This document shows positions 23,801-35,800 of a stretch of 64,000 nucleotides of DNA, in pieces. The notes beneath the pieces were generated by a model. That model was not told where the DNA came from, did no database searches, and worked only from the letters and a program-made list of their open reading frames with translations. Both the position numbers and the translations under genes were made by a program. Location of the stretch: assembly GCA_030220185.1 (NCBI GenBank), contig JASPKZ010008351.1:1426001-1490000 (forward strand), in the 5' to 3' direction. The stretch's first letter is position 1, and every line of letters begins with the position of its first letter. The stretch comes from Diploptera punctata (lineage: Eukaryota; Arthropoda; Insecta; Blattodea; Blaberidae).

Positions 23801-26800
23801 TTCCTATCAACATAACTTAGTATTTTATTTAATAAAATTCTTCAAAAACTCAAATATCTAGTATCAAAATTGAAATCTGGAGTGGAAAAGCCAATCATTT
23901 TTTTATCGGGGACCTCTTATTCCAGGCTTTGCATCCCTTCTAAAGGAAGCCATATTCTGGACTTTTATAGCCTTAAAACTGATTAATCCTGGCTGGATTT
24001 GAACCAGAGGCGAACATGATATCCACAAGTCCACTAGGACCAACATTCTTGTAATTTTATTATACATGTATTTTTTTCCACATTATGTCCCGTTTGACTC
24101 TTATCATAGGCCTTTTCAAAATCTAAAAATAATATATATAGGGGGATATTAAATTCTTTCCACTTCTCAATTAGTTGTTTTATAACAAATATAGCGTCGA
24201 TACATGATCGGCCTTTTCGGAATCCATATTGTTCCTCTCCAATTTTATCTCCTGTAATTTTCTGAAGTTTTCGTTTTAAAATGGATGTATATATTTTAGA
24301 TGCTGTTGTCAACAATGATATACCTCTATAATTTGAACAGTTACTTTTTTGACGATTTTATTATTAATTTAACACTTCTCATTGAAGGATAAATTATATT
24401 TGAAGAGAAAAATTTTCGCCTAGACCGGGACTCGAACCCGGGACCCTTGGCTTTCCGGGCCAAGTGCTCTAACAACTGAGCTACCGAGGCGAGTTACGAT
24501 CTAGACGCAAATTTTTCTTCTTATGTACGTTGTAATTCCCTAACGCCAAATGCTTGAAACCATAGCTTCTATCTTGCAAATGGCGGCTTCTTAGTTAAGA
24601 AGACATTTATTGGGAATTTAACACTACTTTATAGCCAGTAGGGCTTCTATTGACGATTTTATTATTAATTTAACACTTCTCATTGAAGGATAAATTATAT
24701 TTGAAGAGAAAAATTTTCGCCTAGACCGGGACTCGAACCCGGGACCCTTGGCTTTCCGGGCCAAGTGCTCTACCAACTGAGCTACCGAGGCGAGTTACGA
24801 TCTAGACGCAAATTTTTCTTCTTATGTACGTTGTAATTCCCTAACGCCAAATGCTTGAAACCATAGCTTCTATCTTGCAAATGGCGGCTTCTTAGTTAAG
24901 AAGACATTTATTGGGAATTTAACACTACTTTATAGCCAGTAGGGCTTCTATTGACGATTTTATTATTAATTTAACACTTCTCATTGAAGGATAAATTATA
25001 TTTGAAGAGAAAAATTTTCGCCTAGACCGGGACTCGAACCCGGGACCCTTGGCTTTCCGGGCCAAGTGCTCTACCAACTGAGCTACCGAGGCGAGTTACG
25101 ATCTAGACGCAAATTTTTCTTCTTATGTACGTTGTAATTCCCTAACGCCAAATGCTTGAAACCATAGCTTCTATCTTGCAAATGGCGGCTTCTTAGTTAA
25201 GAAGACATTTATTGGGAATTTAACACTACTTTATAGCCAGTAGGGCTTCTATTGACGATTTTATTATCAATTTAACAACTTGGCCCGGAAAGCCAAGGGT
25301 CCCGGGTTCGAGTCCCGGTCTAGGCGAAAATTTTTCTCTTCAAATATAGTTACTTTTTTCTCCTTTCTTATGGATGGGTATTACTAATGATGTTTTCCAA
25401 TCCTGAGGTATTATTCCATGTGCCCATATATCATTAAAAATTTGTACCAATGACATTTTGAGCAAAAGATAAATCCCGCATTAATAGTTCACAAATGAGA
25501 TTCCTCCGATCACTAACTGGAGTAACATTAAGGGATAGAATGAAAAGTGATGAGATAAGGATGCAGTGGAATAGTAGGGAAATGGTTGAACATGTACAAA
25601 ATTATCAGATTAAATGGTTCCAACACGTCCAGAGAATGTCAAATTCCCGTTTACCAAAGATGATTTACCAACTCAACCCTAACGGCAAAAGAGACCTCGG
25701 AAGACCCTTCAACCGATGGAAAGATCAGTTTTTGTAGTCGCAGAATGGGCATCATCACCCAATACTGCATTCAGAAGAAGAAGAAGATGTATTTTTTTCA
25801 TACATATTGTGCAATTTGATTTGTAAACACATTGAAGCTTTACTTATAACATGGTAGATATATAAAATATATAAAATCCAAAAATCTCACCTTCATTGAG
25901 TATCTTGGTATGGGCAACAGGAGTTAATACAAGATCATATTGTTCAGTCTTGGAGGTTGATCCAAAGTTCCTACACTTTTCTTGATGGAAGTCGTAAGCA
26001 CTCGGATAAACTTTCTTTATTTGACCAAGATGTCGCTCCATGAAGTTTCTGTCAAACAAATGAAGCCACAAAATTACAGAAAATGTATGTTTCTAATATT
26101 AATTATTAACATTGTTGACACTCGCTGAATAATCAGACTAGAAAGTTATAAAAACTAGTGTTGCTGGGTACACAGACATATACAAGAATCTTTGTGGGTC
26201 CTCGAATCAGAGGTCTAGCTACAGACAACAAATTTGACTTCTGAAGAGAAATATGCTTGAAATGCATATAAACAAGTTATGAAAAATTTTCTAAGAAACA
26301 ATAAATATATTGAGTAAACATGCTACAGAAGTTGAGAACTTTGGGGTGCACATGAGTCTCAAATTACACTTTCTGTTACGTAAATACAAAAGATGTTATG
26401 AGGTTGAGTTTTTTTTCATCTTAAATGATATTGGTTGTTTCTTGTAGGATATGTTTCAGAGCTTCTATGTTCTATCTTCAGCTTTACAGACTGTACAAGA
26501 AACAACCAATATGAAGTAAGATAAAAAAAAGGACTGAACTTATTTATTATACCTTCTGTTTTCATATTTGGACATATTTCCTTACAACTTAGGGGCAATC
26601 AATTAGGATATTCAAAAAATGGAGAGAAGATACCAAGGACAATGGAATATTTCAATCTTCAAAGATTGCAGATTACTACTGAATGCTGTGGCAAAACACA
26701 AGAGAAAATCTAAGACACAAACACCTGATGCCAAATGAACAAGATTTTACTGATGTGATGTTAATAAAATCATGCTGATGATGTAGTACTATTGGCCGAT

Positions 26801-29800
26801 AGTGAGGAGATACTAAAGGACAACACGCATACACTATTGAGTAACACTAAGGAATTAGGACTCAAAGTAAATATCAATAAAACTAAATATATGGTCACAC
26901 GTAGAAATGCATTATATAATGGAAATCGACAGCTAATGACAAATGAGGGAAATTTTGAAGAAGTGGCTGAATTCAAATACCTAGGAACAACAATTACAAA
27001 TAGGAATGAGATGCACAAAAAAATTAAACATAGGCTCAATTCTGGAAATGCGTGCCATTATGCATACCAGAGACTTTTGATGTCCCAACTCCTTTCAAAA
27101 AACATTAAACTGAAAATATATGAAACTATTAAGTTATGTAGATAGGAAATAACACTATGAGGTTTTTTAATATTGTTTATTTTTTATTATTTCACTCACC
27201 TCATACTTCATAATTCATAGCAGACCCTGGGTTTCTTCACATATTTTGTGACATTGTCAATGCTGCGTCACGTTCACAACTGACGTCCAACGGCCTTCTA
27301 TCCTGCAGACTGACCTCCACGCCATCTGGTGGCCGACCGAAGAATTTCCAAATCAGTCCTCTTTCTTTATAACCGGGTATTTCAAAATTCATAGTTGTAT
27401 TTTCATTCTTGCATATGTAAATTTTTTCCCAAATTGTGAGTTCCTTCGGTTTTTCCAATTGTTTAAGTAATTTTGTTTTGGTTTCTATTCTATGTTTTTC
27501 TGACCAGACATAGAATAGAAACCAAAACAAAATTACTTAAACAATTGGAAAAACCGAAGGAACTCACAAATTTGGGAAAAAATTTACATATGCAAGAATG
27601 AAAATACAACTATGAATTTTGAAATACCCGGTTATAAAGAAAGAGGACTGATTTGGAAATTCTTCGGTCGGCCACCAGATGGCACGGAGGTCAGTCTGCA
27701 GGATAGAAGGCCGTTGGACGTCAGTTGTGAACGTGACGCAGCATTGACAATGTCACAAAATATGTGAAGAAACCCAGGGTCTGCTATGAATTATGAAGTA
27801 TGAGGTGAGTGAAATAATAAAAAATAAACAATATGAAACTATTATTCTACCAGTTATATTATATGGGTGCGAAACATGGACTCTTACTTTAAGGGAGGAA
27901 ATGAGATTACGAGTATTTGAGAATAAAGTTCTTAGGAAAATTTTTGGACCAAAGAGAGATGAACAGACAGGTGAATGGAGAAGACTGCGTAACAGTGAAC
28001 TACATGGTCTTTATAGGAAGCCAGATATAATAAGAACAGTTAAGTCTCGTAGAGTGCGAAGGGCAGGACATGTTGCGCATATGGGGAATGAAAGACGTGC
28101 ATGGAAGCTTCTTGTAGTAAAGCCAGAGGGAAAACGCCCAGTTGGTAGACCAAGAATGAGCTGGGAGAATAATATTAGCTATGATTTGAGGGAAGTAGAT
28201 TATACAGGGAATGATTTGAAAGCATTTTCTCAGGATAGGGATGCATGGAGAGCTTACGTCCGCATGGCCATGAACCTATGGGTTCGATTGTGCCAGTGAG
28301 CCAGTAAGTAAGTAAGATGTTAATAAAATGGGTAGAAATGTGACATTTGGTAATAAAAACTCACACATTCATTTGTAACTTCTTCTTCTTCCTTCCAAGT
28401 ATTAGGCCAAGGCCTGTTACGGTCCTATAGAAAATTTTCCCTCCGATTACATTTGTAACTCAAATACAAATCATAATTATATAATTTTTTTAAAGAAAAT
28501 ATGTGAATATTTCATCTTGATTTGTCAACAAACCTAATGTGATGAAGAAAAATGTAAGTCATTTTTTAAATCAGTGGTATTGAAATATTAAGAATCATCT
28601 TTCAAATGTAAAACAGCATTCAACAAGTTTTAATTTATAAGAATTGAACCTCATAATGTTAAAAATTCCCAAATTTAATGTATAAAAGTTTTAATTTGTA
28701 TTTAATATATGTACGAAATAACACTATGATGTTTCTTTTAATTATTAATGAGTTGGTTATTTTACTCATCTCAAATAACCAACTCATTAATAATTTAATT
28801 TGTATACCTGTGTAATCAAATTGTTTGAATTCACAAACCTCAGATACACTGAGATCGACGAAAAAGTAGAAGAATGGAAATATTATATTAAATTTACCTT
28901 CTCAACATCTCTTGTACTGCAGGCTTCAGTTTTTTGTAAGAGACTATTTCCTTCCTGTTGTAAAGCATTGAAGTCACAGTGTCAACACATCGGAAGATCT
29001 CAGCAAGATACTTGTAATTGAAAGGCAGAGGCAGGACAGGGGCTGAAGGAGCTGCCAGAGATGCAAATCGCTGGAATGCAGGTGATTTTGTGGGAGTAGT
29101 TTGAGGACTAATGCCAACCTTTTGAGGACTACAATAGATGTTCTTCTGTGGGCTACAAAACAAAACAGAACATGTCATTTTAGTTTAAATTTCTTTAGGA
29201 TATAAAGGCACGACATTTAATTTTTCTGAATTACACAAGTCAGGTACCCAATAATTTGTACAATTAATCTCCATATAAACTTTTGTATAAATTGATCTAT
29301 AAATGGGCAATTCAGAGCAAAAGTGGACCAATACTATATTTTACTCTTTTGAGAAAAACTGATATAAAGTTAAAAGTAATATACTATTTGAAAAGAAAAA
29401 TTATACGTTCTCAGACTGGGGCTTGAACCCAGTACCTTTAGCTTTCTAGGCCAATACTCTACCGACTGAGTTATCTGAGCTAGTTCCAATCTAAACGCAA
29501 ATTCTTCTCTTATATACGCTGTTAATTCCCTCCCACCAAATGCTATGAAACCTTTGCTTCTATCTTGCAAATGGCAGCTTCTTTATTAAGAAGACATTTA
29601 TTTGGGAATTTTACATTACATTATAGTCTTGAGCGTATAATTTTTCTCTTCAAATATGATTTATCCATCATTAAGATGTATGAAATCAATAATAAAAACA
29701 TCAAAAGAAGCCTTTATAATGTAATGTTGGTTGGTTGGTTGGTATCTAATGTCGAGCACTTGATAATGAAATCATTCAAGTGCTCGACATTAGATACCAA

Positions 29801-32800
29801 CCAACCAACATTACATTATAAAGGCTTCTTTTGATGTTTTTATTATTCATTTCATACATCTTAATGATGGATAAATCATATTTGAAGAGAAAAATTATAT
29901 GCTCAAGACTAGGGCTTGAACCCAGGACCTTAAACTTTCTAGGCATTTAATTGCATACAAACAATTAAACAATCATTTTTTACACTGAAAAAAAAAAAAC
30001 AAATACAATATTTGGTTACTTATTTTAGGAATTCTCACTATGAGGTATATTCATTAAGGTAGAATATTTTTTATCACTCACCTCATATTGTTCTTCTTAT
30101 TTGATTATAAACTAGTTTCGGAACATAGTTTCCTGTTCCATCCTCAGTATCGTCACGACCGTTGTTCTGTCGTCTTGAAGAGCCGTTAAAAAATATTCTA
30201 CCTTAATAAACAATATTTGGTTCACCACTGCTATGAATAATTATTGATATTTTTAACCCAAATTCACTTAAAACTAGGATTTTCAATTTTGGACTTGGTC
30301 CACCTTTGCTCTGAACCCCTCAAATATATTTATTTATAGAAATGCAAGGGACTTGACAGAAGTTACGAGTAAACAAAAACTGATAACAGGAAAATAAAAT
30401 AATAAAACATCAAAGAAAAGCAGAAAGTTTGGCTCTCTTTAGCATAGCAGAGTGAAGTTCTGACACTGTAGCAGGTAGTTTCTGTTCATGTTAATGTTCA
30501 TGGTGCACAGATCAATATGGACTCCTGTAAATTCCAATTCGATGAAGACAATCATGTCCTGTGTTTAGTCGAAAATATGCTACAGCTTCCATTGATTTTG
30601 GTTGTGATTGCTCATATCTAGGGCAAGGCAATTAATGATTTTGCACCTTTTTCTTATGGAGGTTGAAACATTGCTTGCATATATGAAAATGTATGGCATT
30701 AAAAAATGGAATAATAAAAGCAATTCATTAGGGCATTTTTTTGCATCTTCTTAACTTTTTTAGGAATAGGTCATTTTTTGGCAATTTTAGGTCATTTTGA
30801 GCATTTTTTTACACTTTTCCAGAAGGCTGTTACATTATTTGTGTTTGATTTAAGATTTTTATTATAATTTAGTATTTTTCCTTGTCAATACAATTTCTTG
30901 GAATTAAGTAGTTGTTTTGCTAACTACTACCCCTATTTTTCAAGGGATGTGCATAATGAACTTGCCCACTTCTAGGAATTTTATTCAACTTCTTAGAGTT
31001 TATGCTAGCTTCTACCCTTATTCTGATTGTTAACTGCAATTCAAAATTGCTGTAAAAGTGCACTGTGTAATTGAAATGGATTTTCTGCAATAAAAGGTAC
31101 TGTAATATGTATTTTTTAACTACTTTCTTTTAATATTTTGATGTTAACTTAAATTTCATGTAATTCAGTAAACAAGTGAGTACTTAATCTAATAAATAGT
31201 ATTTTTATTGATAATTCTTAACTTTTTATTCGTCATTTTTTTATTTTATGTCATTTTTTAGGTCATAAATGTATTTTTTATTTTGCATTTTTTACCAATT
31301 TATAGGTCATTAAATGCCTTGCCCTACTCATATCACTAGATGCTTACATTTTTACTGGAATCACATAGGTCCAACACATACGAGTACGTGTTCCAATGCA
31401 ACCCACTCCATCTTTTTCATGCTTCAAATTCCACACTAGGGGGATAACTGGCATTAATGTGGCATATTTTCAATTTACGCACAACTTATTTATGTGCTTG
31501 TATTGTGTATGGACCCTCAGGGGTCCTCATCTAGGGGATATGTGGATGGCGACCACAAGGTGCCCAAGCTGTGCAAAACATTTCTTCTGCTTACTTGTGT
31601 TTTGCACTCTTTTAACTTTACTATCTAACCTCTCTTGGTTAACTCTTGTTTTTTCGACCCCGACGCTATTAGGGCATCCGAGGGCTAGGGAGTCATTCCT
31701 TTCTTCCATTTCTTCTTTCCTTTATTTTCTTTTCTTCTCCTGAAAGGCCTGACCAGAGGCTATAAGATGGCAGCCCCATCACTGGTCTTGCCTTCCTTTG
31801 GCCAGCAACCAATCGAAGGGACTATTATTATGCTTCCAAGTCTTATACAAGAATTTCCCATACGGAAAAAATTTTCTATAGGATCGTAACAGGCCTTGGC
31901 CTAATACTTGGAAGGAAGAAGAAGAAGAAGTATTGTGTATGGAGGGAAGCGTAAAATGAGTGTACACTTTAACAGTGTGTTTGTGTGTTGAATACGAAGA
32001 AAATAGAGAAGATGAAAGCTGGTGCTTTCATGTAGCTTACTATCAAAGGAAATCACATGTAACAGATGATTTTTTTTTTCAAATGCCCCAGGTTTGTCTT
32101 TCAACATTCCTGGTTTCTCTCCTGGCATGGCGTACTTGTAACCCACTTCTGAGGTTGGAGCACCTGGAAGGCAGAGTTACGTTGCCCCGATGATATGATG
32201 GGTGATGATGATGATAATGGTGCGCCAGGAGAGTCTCTAATCCTAAGCTTAAACTAAGATGAATATGAATGATGATGATTGCGATGGCCATATGATTTCG
32301 GGGACCGTTTGGGCCTTAAAGTTTTCCTGACATTTGTCTTACAGGTGAGGAAAAACCCTGATAAAAACCTCACCCAGAAAAACTGTCCCGAACCCAGGCC
32401 CACTGCATGACAAGACAGCACGATACCCCGAGACCACAGCGGTGGACATTACAGATGAATTGTTATCAACAACACCAAAAGCCTTGTGTGGAGGGGTTTT
32501 ATATTTAATTGCAGGCATCTGTTACACAATGCACTGATTAAAAATTGTAGTCCACCACCCGTCCTAGCCCCAAGATTGAAAACTTTACAATTAACATTTT
32601 CAATCTTGCCAGATATCAAACCCAATCCACTAGCCATGAGGCCAATCCACTGATCTAGCTGGCAGACTATATTATTATGAGGTACATTCAATTTATAAGG
32701 TCTCAGATTTTTTTCTCAGGACTGGGAACTGCCATTCTTTGCAAATGCATGATGGAAATGATGCACCCTGGTGGGTGCAACTAGAGTGAAGAGTGTTTTT

Positions 32801-35800
32801 GATAAAATCAAATGTTTCATACCTCTCCTTAATCTTCTAAGTAGGTAACGATTTCAGGTTTATGGCAAACCATTTTGCTGACTGATGTTATGTCATTCTT
32901 CCCGCTGTAGGTGGACCGATAAACCTCTGGATTAGGTCAGAATTCGCGGGAATTCCAAGGTTCATAAGATTTTCTTTGTTTTTCTGAATGTGGATTTTTT
33001 CCCAAACCGTGAGTCCTTTTGTTTATCTATTTGTTTAATTAAACTGGCTTTTGATTCAATTAGATGTTTTTGGACCAAGCATGAGCAGCTACTGCTGACT
33101 TTTCCACTTCTCCATTTCTGACATTTCTAAGATGTTCTTTCACACTTGTTTTCAAATTTATTTTTATTTTTCCTATATAAATTTTGTCACAATTCCTGCA
33201 TTTGATCTGATAAATTCCTCATTTGTTTTCTTCGATTTTTTCATTTTTATTGATTTTTATTATCCTATTAAGGCTGTATTCGTTCTTCGATGCCAAGAAG
33301 AAGTGGTTCTTGCGATCGACATAACATCAGTTGGCAAAATGGTACTGAGGATGGGTTCGTCATGAACCCGAAATCGAGATCTACTTAGAAGATTAATTAT
33401 GAGGATAGGTATGAAACATTTGATTTTATCCTAAATTAAACCTCATAGTGATTTATTCCTATAAAAGTTCAATACAAGTGTTTTTGTTACTTAAAATGGT
33501 AACATTTTCATTACAAAAAAAGAACAGTGCATCTCTACATATTGAATAGCATTAGTGTAATTCCTGTTTTAGAGTCCAGTTATAGCTGTCAGAAGTCCAA
33601 AGATTCATTAATTCCATTGCAGTGAATAATCAAATCTACTAGACAAATTATACAGATTGATTATAATTTATTGATTTAAAAGTATGTAGGAAAACATCTG
33701 AGATTTCAGACAGACAGAGAGAGCAAGCAGTAAAAGCTGTTAGGGTTGGACAGAAAATCAATAATTTATAACTTTTTGACAGTTATTTGTTGCATGAAGC
33801 ATCTTAATGTTAAATACAACTAAAGAGAAAAATGCATCTCTGAACCAGGATTTAAACCATGGATCTCTAGCTTTATGTGCTGGTCCTCTACTATTTGAGC
33901 TATCAGGTAATGTAATTCGTCCCGCGCCGTAGCCGAGCGGTTAAGGTAGGAAGCCCTGGCGCAGAGCTACGGGACTTGCGCTGGTTCGAGTCTCCATGGG
34001 GGAAGAAATTTTCTCATGGTATTTCGGCCAGTATGGGACCGGTGCCCACCCAGCATCGTGAGGAAATTGGGTAGCTACAATAAGTAGCGGCTCCAGGTTG
34101 AGGAACCAGCTATAACGGCTGGGGGACTCGACATGCTAACCACATGTCACCCCTACACTGGCTGTTGATCATCTACCTCTGTGATTGACACATGTGGATG
34201 TGAAGGGCCAGCAGCCGGCTGGTAAAAGGGCAACCGCTGAAAAGTGGAAAAGACCCTCAATCGGATCGGAGGTAATGTAATTCCCTATCCAAGCACAAAT
34301 TACTCTCTCTTTAATTCCTTCTTGCCCCAATAGTAGTGAAACTTCATTCACAATACAATGCTTCATAAATGCTATTATGATGGTATTTACATTGTCCTAT
34401 AACATATTCTTCTTCTTCCTTTCATGTGATAGACTTAGCGGTCTGTTACAGTCTCAATCCAATGTTTGAAGGGTCTGCCCAATGACCCTCTTGCCTGGTG
34501 GCTGGTAATTTAACCTATTTATGATCATAATATGAAAATTAATATACACAGACAAGCCATCTTAAGCAATGATTTACATATTTAATTTTAGGAAGTTATA
34601 TTTTGAGGTTATTTTAATTATATTATTTTTAGTCTGAACATCTTACCCCAATATTAATGTTGATTTGTTCTTGAACGTGTTTCAAAACAATTCTGTTTTA
34701 TCCAGTCTGGAAAAGCTGACGATAAAACAGAATTGTTTTGAAACATGTTCAAGAACAAATCAACATTAATATTGAGGTAAGATGTTCAGACTAAAAATAA
34801 TATAATGATTTACATAACTACAGAGAAAACTTTCTGCCTGAACCAGGATAGCTCAAATGGTAGAACATCAATCAGCACATAAAGGGGAGGTGTGGAGTTC
34901 AAATCAAAGATATGAATTTTTCTCTTTAGTTGTGTTTACCATTGCTTATACTCGTAGATTGCTTATCTGTGTATATTAATTTTGATTTGTTCTTGAACGT
35001 GTTTCAAAACAATTCTGTTTTATCCAGTCTGGAAAAGCTGACGATAAACAGAATTGTTTTGAAACATGTTCAAGAACAAATCAACATTAATATTGAGGTA
35101 AGATGTTCAGACTAAAAATAATATAATGATTTACATAACTACAGAGAAAACTTTCTGCCTGAACCAGGATAGCTCAAATGGTAGAACATCAATCAGCACA
35201 TAAAGGGGAGGTGTGGAGTTCAAATCAAAGATATGAATTTTTCTCTTTAGTTGTGTTTACCATTGCTTATACTCGTAGATTGCTTATCTGTGTATATTAA
35301 TTTTGATTTGTTCTTGAACGTGTTTCAAAACAATTCTGTTTTATCCAGTCTGGAAAAGCTGACGATAAAACAGAATTGTTTTGAAACATGTTCAAGAACA
35401 AATCAACATTAATATTGAGGTAAGATGTTCAGACTAAAAATAATATAATGATTTACGTAACTACAGAGAAAACTTTCTGCCTGAACCAGGATAGCTCAAA
35501 TGGTAGAACATCAATCAGCACATAAAGGGGAGGTGTGGAGTTCAAATCAAAGATATGAATTTTTCTCTTTAGTTGTGTTTACCATTGCTTATACTCGTAG
35601 ATTGCTTATCTGTGTATATTAATTTTGATTTGTTCTTGAACGTGTTTCAAAACAATTCTGTTTATCCAGTCTGGAAAAGCTGACGATAAACAGAATTGTT
35701 TTGAAACATGTTCAAGAACAAATCAACATTAATATTGAGGTAAGATGTTCAGACTAAAAATAATATAATGATTTACGTAACTACAGAGAAAACTTTCTGC

